64,000 nucleotides of DNA. It comes from Opitutaceae bacterium. Lineage in GTDB: Bacteria > Verrucomicrobiota > Verrucomicrobiia > Opitutales > Opitutaceae. Position numbers and translations under genes: made by a program. The notes under the pieces were generated by a model, which worked only from the letters and a program-made list of their open reading frames with translations, did not search any database and had not been told where the DNA came from. This document shows positions 15,600 through 24,105 of the stretch, piece by piece (within the stretch, counting starts at the first letter, position 1; the number at the start of each line of letters is the position of its first letter). The stretch is from contig JACKPU010000004.1 in the NCBI GenBank assembly GCA_024233285.1, positions 1 to 64,000 of the forward strand, read 5' to 3'.

Positions 15600-16691
15600 A
15601 TGCGTCTGTGCCAGATCACGCTCCAAAATTTTCGCAACGTTGCGTTGGCGAAACTGGAGTTGCGCGGTCGACAGACGTTTTTGCTGGGTGCGAACGGGCA
15701 GGGGAAAACAAATCTTCTGGAGGCGGCGGGATTCATGACGGCCTTGCGGTCGTTTCGCACGACCGATGGCCGGGTGTTGATCGCCCGCGGGCAGCGTGAG
15801 GCCGGGCTGGCCTGCCGGGTGGAGCACGAGCAACTCGGCGCGACCCAACTCACCATCAAGCTGAAACCCGAGGGCCGCGAATTGTGGTGCGACGAAACGA
15901 AGGTGACGCGCCTGGCGGATCATTTGGGCAAATTTCCGACGGTGGTGTTTTCGTCGCAGGATATGACGCTGGTCCGCGGCGCGCCCGCGGGGCGCCGCCG
16001 CTGGCTGGACCTGACGCTGTCGGCGATGGACGCGGGTTATCTGCGGACCCTGCAAACGTATCATCGCGCCCTGGCGGAACGAAACAGCCTGCTTAAGCGC
16101 GGCTCGTCGGATGCCGAATTGGATGCCTTTGAACAAGCGATGGCACCGGCGGCGGCCGATCTGGTCGGTTTGCGGCGCGCAGGCTTGCAGGAAGTCGGCA
16201 GCCGGGTGCAGGCGATCTACGACCGGCTGGCGGATGACGCGGAGCCGACGGCGCTGCGTTATGCGCCGAGTTTTGACGGCACCAGCGCGACGGTCTGGCG
16301 GGAACGCTGGACGGAGGGCCGCGCGCGCGACCGGCAGTTTCGCAGCACGCTCAGCGGTCCGCACCGGGATGACTTTGCGTTCATCCATCGGCAGCTCCCG
16401 GCGGGCGATTATGCGTCGGAAGGCCAACAGCGTTCGCTCGTCCTGGCCTTGCGATTGGCGCAGGCCGCATGGTTTCAGACGCGCTCGGGGGTGCGCCCGG
16501 TGCTGTTGGCGGATGATGTGCTGGGCGAACTGGACCCTAAACGTCGGCGGCGGTTTTGGTCGGCGGTGGATCCGGAGTCGCAGGTCATCGCCACGGGCAC
16601 GGCGGTGCCGGAGGCCGATCTGGGCCAATGGCAGATTTTTAACGTCGTTGCCGGCGAGTTTGCGGAAAACAACGAAGGGAAAAGCGCATGA
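15600..16691 (+). CDS. recF: DNA replication/repair protein RecF
   Basis: A 363-residue ATP-binding protein that helps load RecA at gaps. MRLCQITLQNFRNVALAKLE begins the SMC-like head, the Walker A is LGANGQGKTNLLEA, the middle has VFSSQDMTLVRGAPAGRRRWLD, the signature region is GDYASEGQQRSLVLALRLAQ, and the Walker B is VLLADDVLGELDP. The start at 15600 is set by homology; the frame is open from 15318. recF here is not beside dnaN or gyrB but heads a unit with tauE and ruvC. Its stop overlaps the tauE start by ATGA. Confidence 0.95.
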   Translation: MRLCQITLQNFRNVALAKLELRGRQTFLLGANGQGKTNLLEAAGFMTALRSFRTTDGRVLIARGQREAGLACRVEHEQLGATQLTIKLKPEGRELWCDETKVTRLADHLGKFPTVVFSSQDMTLVRGAPAGRRRWLDLTLSAMDAGYLRTLQTYHRALAERNSLLKRGSSDAELDAFEQAMAPAAADLVGLRRAGLQEVGSRVQAIYDRLADDAEPTALRYAPSFDGTSATVWRERWTEGRARDRQFRSTLSGPHRDDFAFIHRQLPAGDYASEGQQRSLVLALRLAQAAWFQTRSGVRPVLLADDVLGELDPKRRRRFWSAVDPESQVIATGTAVPEADLGQWQIFNVVAGEFAENNEGKSA

Positions 16692-17437
16692 ATTGGGAAC
16701 TGTGGCAATGGGCGCTGGCGGTGGGCGGCGCGCTGGCGATCGGCGTGGCGAAGACCGGCATCGGCGGACTCGGCATGCTGGCGGTGGTGATCTTTGCCAA
16801 CCTGATGCCGGCCAAACAGTCGGCGGGGTTTGTGCTGCCCATGCTCGTGATGGCCGACGTCGTGGCGGTGCTCTCCTATCGGCGGCACGCGCAATGGTCT
16901 TTGCTGTGGAAACTGTTCCCGTGGACCGCGCTCGGGGTCTTTCTCGGCTTTCTCGCGATGGGCCGGATCGACAATCAACAGGCCGGCCTGCTGATCGGCG
17001 TCATCGTGCTGGGCCTGGTGGTGCTGCATCTGGTGCGCAAGTCGCGGCAGAAATCAGACGAGCCCGAGCACGCGGCGTGGTTTGCGCCGACGATCGGCGT
17101 GCTGGCGGGTTTCACGACCTTGGTGGCGAACGCCGCGGGACCCTTGATGGCGATTTATCTGCTCGCGATGCGTCTGCCCAAGATGGAATACATGGGCACG
17201 GGGGCGTGGTATTTCCTGCTGATGAATCTGTTCAAGGTGCCGTTCATGATGAACCTCGGGCTGGTCGATGCGGCGAGCTTCAAGGGCAACCTGCTGTTGC
17301 TGCCAGCGGTGCTGGCCGGCACGATCATCGGTCGGATCGTGCTGAAGAAGATTGATCAGAAACTTTTCGAAACGTTGGCGCTCGTGCTCGCATTGGCGGC
17401 GGGCATAAACTTGCTCTACAAATCATGGGGCGGATGA
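16688..17437 (+). CDS. TauE/SafE family anion exporter
   Basis: A 249-residue, eight-helix inner-membrane protein. Two half-repeats carry the family pattern: GVAKTGIGGLGMLAVVIFANLMP near the N-terminus and VLAGFTTLVANAAGPLMAIYLLAM in the second half. Members export sulfite, sulfoacetate or related anions. No sulfur gene is near. It overlaps recF by 4 bp and ruvC by 4 bp, so it is translationally sandwiched between two DNA repair genes. Confidence 0.9.
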   Translation: MNWELWQWALAVGGALAIGVAKTGIGGLGMLAVVIFANLMPAKQSAGFVLPMLVMADVVAVLSYRRHAQWSLLWKLFPWTALGVFLGFLAMGRIDNQQAGLLIGVIVLGLVVLHLVRKSRQKSDEPEHAAWFAPTIGVLAGFTTLVANAAGPLMAIYLLAMRLPKMEYMGTGAWYFLLMNLFKVPFMMNLGLVDAASFKGNLLLLPAVLAGTIIGRIVLKKIDQKLFETLALVLALAAGINLLYKSWGG

Positions 17438-18009
17438 ACGTCAGGCAAATGTGGAAGGCCAAGCTCGAGGGCAAATCGGTGCCCGGGGCGACCTCGTTGC
17501 CGGCGGGCTTTTCCGCGGTGCGCGTGCCGTTCAAAGGGCAGGTGCTGGGCGTGGACCCGAGCTTGCGCGGCACCGGTCTGGCGTTGATCGAATTCGCGCC
17601 GGGGCGCCAGCCGGTGTTGCTGCGGTGCCGCACGGTGAAGGTGGCGGCGAAGTTTCCGATGGCGCACGCACTGGGTGAAATTCACCGCGCGGTGACTTCC
17701 TTCCTCGACGATTTCCCGGTGACCCATGTCGCGTTGGAACAGACGATTTACGTGCAGAATTTTCAAACCGCGCAGATTCTCGGGGCGGCCCGCGGCGCGG
17801 CGATTGCCGCCGTGGCGTTGCGCGAACTGCCGGTCTTCGAATACGCCCCGCTGCGCGTGAAACAGGCCGTGGTCGGCGCGGGACGCGCCAGCAAGGAGCA
17901 AATGGCCCGCACGGTCATGGGGCTGCTCGGGCACGGTCGCGCGCTGGCGTTTGACGAAGCGGACGCGGCGGGCGTGGCGCTTTGCCACGCGTTTACGTGG
18001 CGGGAGTGA
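17434..18009 (+). CDS. ruvC: Crossover junction endodeoxyribonuclease RuvC
   Basis: A 191-residue Holliday junction resolvase. Catalytic acidic residues are visible: VLGVDPSLRGTG (Asp41), VALEQTIYVQN and DEADAAGVALCHAF. The protein carries about 35 residues before the usual RuvC start (WKAKLEGKSVPG and onward). The ATG at 17434 gives an ATGA overlap with tauE; an ATG at 17425 is also in frame. No ruvA or ruvB is adjacent. The 3' end overlaps the convergent DUF1275 gene by 17 bp. Confidence 0.9.
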   Translation: MNVRQMWKAKLEGKSVPGATSLPAGFSAVRVPFKGQVLGVDPSLRGTGLALIEFAPGRQPVLLRCRTVKVAAKFPMAHALGEIHRAVTSFLDDFPVTHVALEQTIYVQNFQTAQILGAARGAAIAAVALRELPVFEYAPLRVKQAVVGAGRASKEQMARTVMGLLGHGRALAFDEADAAGVALCHAFTWRE

Positions 18010-18673
18010 AGTTCAAGCGGTAGTGCTTGTAGAGGGCGTAACCGGCGCCGGTCAGACCGGTCAGTGCCGCGGGGGCGAACATCGCGTCAAAACCGAATCT
18101 TAGATAGCCGAGGCCACCGAGCACGCCGCCGCAAAGGAATCCGCCGATCAACACGAAATGCACCAAGACGCGCCGGGCGTGCGGCGATTCACGCCGCAGG
18201 AAGTTGCCCGCGGCGATGCCGAGGTCGGTCAGGATGCCCGTGATATGGGTGGTGCGGATGACCGCGCCGCTGTAAGTGGTGGCAAGGGCGTTTTGCAGGC
18301 CGCAGGCCATGGCGGCGAGATAGTCGCCGTAATTGCTGCCGTGCCGCAGAGAAAACGCCGCGCTGCCGAGAAGGATTGATTCGACGACCAGCGCGGCGCC
18401 GTAGCGGCGGCCGGCCTGCAGGGTGCTGTTGCGGATGATCATCCCACTGAGCACGCAGCCGAGAAAGAAGGCGACGAGCACGAGGGCTGCATGGCCCGCG
18501 AGGGCGAAGTCGCCGCGGGCAAGATCCGTGCTGAAAATGGTGGCGGTGCCCGACATGTGCGACAGGGCCTGATGATGCACGCCGAGAAAACCCATGGCGT
18601 TGACGCTGCCGGCGATGCCGGTCAGCAGAAACCCACCGAGCAGAATCCAAGCGGGAACAGGTTTGGAGAGCAT
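17993..18673 (-). CDS. YoaK/DUF1275 family membrane protein
   Basis: A 226-residue protein with about six helices. LLTGIAGSVNAMGFLGVHHQALSHMSGT is the DUF1275 N-terminal pattern and AMACGLQNALATTYSGAVIRTTHITG the central one. Function is unknown in the family. It begins 7 bp after the hybrid kinase and is probably the last gene of the hemH-kinase operon. It ends inside the 3' end of ruvC. Confidence 0.9.
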   Translation of the reverse strand: MLSKPVPAWILLGGFLLTGIAGSVNAMGFLGVHHQALSHMSGTATIFSTDLARGDFALAGHAALVLVAFFLGCVLSGMIIRNSTLQAGRRYGAALVVESILLGSAAFSLRHGSNYGDYLAAMACGLQNALATTYSGAVIRTTHITGILTDLGIAAGNFLRRESPHARRVLVHFVLIGGFLCGGVLGGLGYLRFGFDAMFAPAALTGLTGAGYALYKHYRLNFTPAT

Positions 18674-18680
18674 GGGAGGA

Positions 18681-21332
18681 TCAACCCAACACGGCGCGGA
18701 GCACCTTGCCGAGGTCGGTTACGCGATAGGGCTTGGTCAGGTAACCACAGAACCCCAGATCGAGGAACCGTCGCGCCATGTCCTCGTTGTCGTAACCACT
18801 CGACACGATGGCGCGCACGTCCGGATCGAGTTCGTGCAGATGGCGGAAACATTCCTCGCCGCCCATGCCGCCGACCACGGTGATGTCCATGATGACCGCG
18901 TCGTAGGGCCGGCCGATGTTGAGGTAGCGCTGGTAGAACTTGATCGCTTCCTCGCCGTTGTGCGCGATGTCGAATTTGTAATCGAGACTTTGCAACATGG
19001 TCGACGTGAGCGCGCAAATCTTCGGGTCGTCGTCCATGAACAGCACGCGGCCGGTGCCGAACCGGAGGGTGGGGGCGCGGCGCGCCTGAACTTCGACGGG
19101 CTTGTCGGCCTGCGGCAGGAAGACGGTGAATGTGGTCCCGCTGCCGACGGTGGAGGCGACGCCGATCTCACCGCCGTGCTTGCGCACGATCGAAAGCACG
19201 GTGGCCAGTCCGAGTCCGGTGCCGTGCTTTTTGGTGGTGAAGAACGGGTCGAAAATCTTTTCGAGATTTTCCGGGGTGATGCCCGCGGCATTGTCGCTGA
19301 CTTCGAACTTGATGTAGTTGCCGGCGGCGAGCTGCGGGATTTGTCCCTCGGGCAAATCCGTGTTGCGCGCGCTGATGCGGACCAAGCCGCGGTGCGGCGC
19401 GGGCGGCATGGCTTGGATCGCGTTGACGATGAGGTTTTGGAAAACCTGCAGAATCTGCGAGCGGTCCACCAGCACGGGCCAGGTTTCCTCCGGCACGGTG
19501 ATTTCGATTTTCGCGTCGCTGCCGGCCGAGGCGATTTTGACGGAGTCGTGAATGATTTCGGTGGCGGCCACGACGGTCATCGCGCCGGTGCCGCCCTTGG
19601 CGGCGGCAAGCAGCTGCTTGGTCAGACCCTTGGCGGTGAGGCAGGCCTTCTCGCTGTCGGCGAGCGCGGAGTAATCGCGGTTGTCCTTGGCGAGCGAAAT
19701 GCCGCCGAGAATCGTGGACAGGAGGTTGTTGAAATCGTGCGCGATGCCGCCCGCGAGCAGACCGAGCGCCTCGAAGCGGTTGGCCTTGAGCAGTTCCTCG
19801 GGGGTGAGGCTCATCTCGTTGGGGTCGCGGAAAACCACGACCACGCCACGCGCCGGACCCTGCGGAGAGAACGAGACCCGCGCGGTCCAGACGACGGGCA
19901 CGGGTTCACTGCCGTCGCCGCGATCAAGCGCATGGTCATTGCACAACGGGAGGTTGCCTTCCTGGGCGAGTGCGCGTTCGCACACATCATCGCCGGGCAG
20001 GCCGCTCTGCCGGTCAATCAGCCGGAGCACCTCGTTCGCGGGCCGTCCCGCGGCCTGATCGGGCGCCATGCGCAGGATGCGCGCGGCGGCGTGATTGAGA
20101 TAAGTGACCTTGCCATGCACGTCGCAGAGCATGACGGCCTCGGCCAGCGCCTCCATGGAGTCGCCGGCGAGCGCTGGCGGAATCTGGCCGGCGGCGGCCG
20201 GCCCGAGATCGGCGGGCAGTTTGCAGATGAAGCCGGTGACGCGGGCCAAATCATGCTTGCGGGTCAACAGCCGGCGGGCGCCGAGGAGAAACGGTGCGGC
20301 CTGTCCATCGGCCCGCCGCAGAGTGACGACTTCCGACCAGGTGGTGTGGCCCGGTTGACGGCTCAACCACCAGCCGGTCAGGCCGGCGCCGGCCTCGTCC
20401 GGGAGGATCGCATTGCGAAATGCCTCCGTGGTCGGCTCGGCGTAATCGAATCCGAGCAGTTCGGCCCACGTGGACGAATACCAGAAACGGTCGTGGGCGA
20501 AATCGAGCTCGAAGGCGCCGAGCGGTCCGCCTTCGCCGAGCTCCTGCATGCGTTCGTCGTTGGCGAGACTGGCTTCCTCGATTTCCTTGCGTTCGCTGAT
20601 ATCGATGATGATGCCGGTGACGCGTTCGACCGCGCCGGTCTCATCCACCAGCCGCACGCCGAGTCCGTGAATCCAGACGTAGTGCCCGCGCTGGTGTCGC
20701 ATGCGGAATTCGAGATCGAACGACTGCGGGCCGGTCGTGGCCCGCCGGCCGACCTGATCGGGGGCGGCGGCGGAGTCCTCCGGATGCAGCAGATCGACCC
20801 AGGTGGAATAGTTCGCCGCCAATTCATTCGGGGTATAGCCCAAGGTGCGCTTCCATGCGGCGGAATATTCCGCCGCGCCGTTTTGCGGATGGAGGTCGAA
20901 AAATGCCAGGCCTTCGTCGGTGGCGATCAGGTTGGCGGCGTCCGGGCTGACCGTGGCCGCCGGATTTGCGCGAACCGGCAGAATGGTGGCGAAGAGTTGA
21001 TCGGCGAGGCCGAGCGCGGGTTCGAGTCGCACGGTGACCTCGCGCAGCGAACCGTCGTGGAGGCGCGCCTGCAACCGGCCCGACTGATCGAGGGATGCGT
21101 CGCGCACCGCCTGCCATTGGGCGTCGAGCCAGTCGGGTTCATCGGAAACGATGTCGAACTCGAAAAGCTGCACGAAGGCCTCGCCATGCAATTGGCCGGC
21201 GGGCACCCCCCAAAGTTGGCCGGCGGACTCGTTGCAGGCGACGACCGTGCCGTTGGCATCCAAGACCAAGACGCCCGCCGCCGATTCAGCGGCGGACTCT
21301 GCGGAAGCCGGGTCTGGGGGGACTGAACTCAC
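18681..21332 (-). CDS. Multi-PAS hybrid sensor histidine kinase with C-terminal receiver
   Basis: An 883-residue cytoplasmic protein without membrane helices. Three to four PAS/PAC units occupy residues ~20-500 (GVLVLDANGTVVACNESAGQLWG; a PAC pair at RHQRGHYVWIHGLGVRLVDE; DVHGKVTYLNHAAARILRM). The kinase core has His532 in GGIAHDFNNLLSTI, followed by the ATPase domain with GTGLGLATVLSIV near 720. The receiver (about 757-883) has DDD and VIMDITVVGGMGGEE with the phospho-Asp and TKPY. It overlaps hemH by ATGA. Lack of a DNA-binding output suggests phosphorelay to another protein. Confidence 0.93.
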   Translation of the reverse strand: MSSVPPDPASAESAAESAAGVLVLDANGTVVACNESAGQLWGVPAGQLHGEAFVQLFEFDIVSDEPDWLDAQWQAVRDASLDQSGRLQARLHDGSLREVTVRLEPALGLADQLFATILPVRANPAATVSPDAANLIATDEGLAFFDLHPQNGAAEYSAAWKRTLGYTPNELAANYSTWVDLLHPEDSAAAPDQVGRRATTGPQSFDLEFRMRHQRGHYVWIHGLGVRLVDETGAVERVTGIIIDISERKEIEEASLANDERMQELGEGGPLGAFELDFAHDRFWYSSTWAELLGFDYAEPTTEAFRNAILPDEAGAGLTGWWLSRQPGHTTWSEVVTLRRADGQAAPFLLGARRLLTRKHDLARVTGFICKLPADLGPAAAGQIPPALAGDSMEALAEAVMLCDVHGKVTYLNHAAARILRMAPDQAAGRPANEVLRLIDRQSGLPGDDVCERALAQEGNLPLCNDHALDRGDGSEPVPVVWTARVSFSPQGPARGVVVVFRDPNEMSLTPEELLKANRFEALGLLAGGIAHDFNNLLSTILGGISLAKDNRDYSALADSEKACLTAKGLTKQLLAAAKGGTGAMTVVAATEIIHDSVKIASAGSDAKIEITVPEETWPVLVDRSQILQVFQNLIVNAIQAMPPAPHRGLVRISARNTDLPEGQIPQLAAGNYIKFEVSDNAAGITPENLEKIFDPFFTTKKHGTGLGLATVLSIVRKHGGEIGVASTVGSGTTFTVFLPQADKPVEVQARRAPTLRFGTGRVLFMDDDPKICALTSTMLQSLDYKFDIAHNGEEAIKFYQRYLNIGRPYDAVIMDITVVGGMGGEECFRHLHELDPDVRAIVSSGYDNEDMARRFLDLGFCGYLTKPYRVTDLGKVLRAVLG

Positions 21333-22360
21333 CGCGGCGCAGTCAGCCAGTTCTGCACCCGCTTGGCGAGAAAATCGATGAAGGCCGGATGATCGTTGAG
21401 GCAGGGAATTTGTTGGAAGGATTCGCCGCCGGCCTCGATGAAGGTATCGCGGCCTTCCTGCTGGATCTCCTCAAGGGTTTCGAGGCAATCGGTGATGAAG
21501 GCCGGACATAACAGCAGCAGGTTCTTGACCCCTTTGGCCGGCAATTCCGCCAGCACGTGATCGGTGAAGGGCGAGAGCCACGGCTCGCCGGCCAAGCGCG
21601 ATTGGAAGGAGATGGTGTAGCGATCCGGGGGCAGGCCTGCGCGCGCGGCGAGCGCGCGCGTGGTGGCGAGGCATTGCGCCTTGTAGCAGGTCGAATGGAC
21701 CGGTGAGCAGGTGGTGCAGCAGTCCGGCACGAGGGTGCAGTGCGCCCGCGACGAGTCGGCTTTGCGGAGGTGGCGCTCGGGAATGCCGTGGTAGCTGAAC
21801 AGAATGTGATCGTGGGGTTGGGCGAAAAAGGGCGCGGATACGGCATACAGCGCCTCGATGTAGTCGGCATCGGCGAAGAACGGCTGAACCGTGGTCACCC
21901 GCAATTGCGGTGCCAGGCGGGCAACCTCGGCCATGACTTTGACGACCACGGTCTCCCACGACGACATCGCGTAATGCGGATACTGCGGGAACAGCAGGAC
22001 TTCGGTGATGCCATCGCGAGCGATCTGGGCGATGACGGAGCTGATCGCCGGCTGGCCATACCGCATGGCCAGGTAAACCGGCACCGCTGGGTCGAGCGCA
22101 GCGGCGAGTTTACCGCGCACGGATTCGGAGGTCACGATCAGGGGGGAGCCTTGGTCGGTCCAGATCTGGGCGTAGGCATGGGCCGATTTTTTGGGCCGGG
22201 TGCGCAGGATGATGCCCTCCAGCAGCGCCCAGCGCAGCGGCTTGGGGAGGTCCAGCACCCGTTCGTCGCCCAGAAATTCGCGCAGATAATTGCGCACATC
22301 GCCCACATCGGTGGATGCAGGCGAACCCAGATTGACCAACAGGACGGCGCGGCGGGACAT
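21329..22360 (-). CDS. hemH: Ferrochelatase (coproporphyrin or protoporphyrin)
   Basis: A 343-residue protein inserting ferrous iron in the last steps of heme synthesis. The N-terminus is VLLVNLGSPASTDVGDVRNYL; the catalytic His lies in LFSYHGIPERHLRK and the acidic face in CPAFITDCLETLEEI. A cysteine-dense loop (PDCCTTCSPVHSTCYKAQC) follows the catalytic His, with a spacing seen in several Gram-negative ferrochelatases. The gene is first in an operon with the hybrid kinase and is divergent from gpmI across 167 bp. Confidence 0.95.
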   Translation of the reverse strand: MSRRAVLLVNLGSPASTDVGDVRNYLREFLGDERVLDLPKPLRWALLEGIILRTRPKKSAHAYAQIWTDQGSPLIVTSESVRGKLAAALDPAVPVYLAMRYGQPAISSVIAQIARDGITEVLLFPQYPHYAMSSWETVVVKVMAEVARLAPQLRVTTVQPFFADADYIEALYAVSAPFFAQPHDHILFSYHGIPERHLRKADSSRAHCTLVPDCCTTCSPVHSTCYKAQCLATTRALAARAGLPPDRYTISFQSRLAGEPWLSPFTDHVLAELPAKGVKNLLLLCPAFITDCLETLEEIQQEGRDTFIEAGGESFQQIPCLNDHPAFIDFLAKRVQNWLTAPR

Positions 22361-22527
22361 AGGCGGGAATTCGGCGGCAATTTCCCCGCGAAGTCAAACG
22401 ACACGGCGAGTCCGTGGCGCGAACTCATGGCAGCCTTATCGCGGGCAGAAGTGAATCTGGTGCCGCGGCGCGACGATTTTGACGTTGCGACCGGGGCCGT
22501 CCTGTCACGCATTGGGCGTTCACGACC

Positions 22528-24105
22528 ATGAGTTCACCGCGCAAACCCGTTCTGCTTGTTATCCGCGATGGTTGGGGCCACAACCCCGACCCGGCCCAGC
22601 ATCAATTCAACGCCGTGGCGTTGGCGAAAAAACCCTGCGATGACCGGTTGCACGTGGAGTGTCCGGTGACGCGGATCAAGGCTTCGGGGCTCGACGTCGG
22701 TCTGCCCGACGGCGTGATGGGTAACAGTGAGGTTGGTCACGAAAACATCGGCGCCGGGCGCATCGTGGATCAGGAGTTGGTCCGTTTGAACAAGCTGTTT
22801 TCGGAGAAGCGTCTGGCCAGCAATGCCGTTTGGCAGGACGTGGTCGCGCGGGCGAAGGCCGGCGGCAAACTGCATCTCATGGGCATCGTATCCGATGCCG
22901 GCGTGCACGGGATGCTCGAACACCTTTACGGCATTTTGCGGCAGGCGAAGGAGGATGGCGTGACGGATGTTTTCATCCATGCGTTCACCGACGGTCGCGA
23001 CACGGCGCCGACGAGCGGGCTCGGTTACATCAAGCAGGTGGAGGAGAAATGCCGCGAGATCGGGGTGGGCAAGATTGCCACGGTCTGCGGTCGCTTCTGG
23101 GCGATGGACCGCGACAATCGCTGGGAGCGCGTGCAAAAGGCCTACGACATGCTGACCGGTCGGGCCGCGGTGGCGCGGGCCGACAGTGCGGAAGCCGCGG
23201 TGCAGAATTATTACGACAATCCCGCCGGCGACTCCCAGAAGGGCGATGAGTTCGTGCCCGCGACCTGGATCATGGATGGCGACCAGCCGCTGGCGACTTT
23301 TGCCGATGGCGACGCCGTGCTGTTCTACAATTACCGCGGTGATCGTCCGCGCGAGATCACGAAGGCGTTCGTGATCGACGACTTCAAGGGCTTCGATCGC
23401 GGCCCGAAGCTCGATCTCTATTACGCGACGATGACCGAGTATGAAAAAGGCCTCCCGGTGCACGTGGTTTCGCCCAAACCGCCGAAATTGAAGAATATCC
23501 TCGGCCAGGTCGTGAGCGATGCGGGCGTCGCTCAATTCCGCTGCGCGGAAACCGAGAAGAACCCCCACGTGACCTTTTTCTTCAACAACTATCGCGACGA
23601 ACCGTTTCCGGGCGAGGACCACGCGTGTCCGGCGAGTCCCAAGGTTTCGACTTACGACGAACAGCCGGAGATGTCGGCGAGCGAAGTCACCGCGAAGGCC
23701 AAGGCGGCGATCCTGTCCGGCAAATACGGGCTGATCGTGGTCAACTACGCCAACCCCGACATGGTCGGACACACCGGTTCGATTCCCGCCGCGACCAAGG
23801 CGGTGGAGGCGACCGACGCCGGCGTGGGCGAATTGCTCGAAGCGCTGAAAACGCAGGGCGGCCGCGCGGTGATCTGCGCCGACCACGGCAACTGCGAGCA
23901 GATGTGGGATCCGGAGACCCGGTCGCCGCACACCTCGCACACGCTCAACCTGGTCGAGGTGTTCGTGGTGGGCGAAGGCTACACCAAGGCCGGCACGAAG
24001 ATGCGCGAAGGTGGTCGTCTGGCCGACATCGCGCCCACGGTCCTCGATCTCATGGGTCTGCCCAAGCCGGCCGAGATGACCGGCGAGAGTTTGATCCTCA
24101 ACTGA
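22528..24105 (+). CDS. gpmI: 2,3-bisphosphoglycerate-independent phosphoglycerate mutase
   Basis: A 525-residue metalloenzyme converting 3- to 2-phosphoglycerate. LLVIRDGWGHN gives the first metal site, Ser67 in VMGNSEVGHENIGAGR is the phosphoserine nucleophile, and HAFTDGRDTAP, NYANPDMVGHTGS and CADHGNCEQMWD complete the two-metal site. The length is that of the family. Its stop overlaps the convergent beta-helix gene by 8 bp. Confidence 0.95.
   Translation: MSSPRKPVLLVIRDGWGHNPDPAQHQFNAVALAKKPCDDRLHVECPVTRIKASGLDVGLPDGVMGNSEVGHENIGAGRIVDQELVRLNKLFSEKRLASNAVWQDVVARAKAGGKLHLMGIVSDAGVHGMLEHLYGILRQAKEDGVTDVFIHAFTDGRDTAPTSGLGYIKQVEEKCREIGVGKIATVCGRFWAMDRDNRWERVQKAYDMLTGRAAVARADSAEAAVQNYYDNPAGDSQKGDEFVPATWIMDGDQPLATFADGDAVLFYNYRGDRPREITKAFVIDDFKGFDRGPKLDLYYATMTEYEKGLPVHVVSPKPPKLKNILGQVVSDAGVAQFRCAETEKNPHVTFFFNNYRDEPFPGEDHACPASPKVSTYDEQPEMSASEVTAKAKAAILSGKYGLIVVNYANPDMVGHTGSIPAATKAVEATDAGVGELLEALKTQGGRAVICADHGNCEQMWDPETRSPHTSHTLNLVEVFVVGEGYTKAGTKMREGGRLADIAPTVLDLMGLPKPAEMTGESLILN

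Noticed and set aside
18594..21326. A 910-codon open frame on the plus strand, opposite the hybrid kinase
   Set aside because: Its translation is rich in Arg, Gly, His and Asp with no domain and mirrors the codon structure of the kinase gene; long antisense frames are expected in GC-rich DNA.
22534..23940. A 468-codon frame opposite gpmI
   Set aside because: Entirely antisense to an unmistakable gene with no family resemblance.
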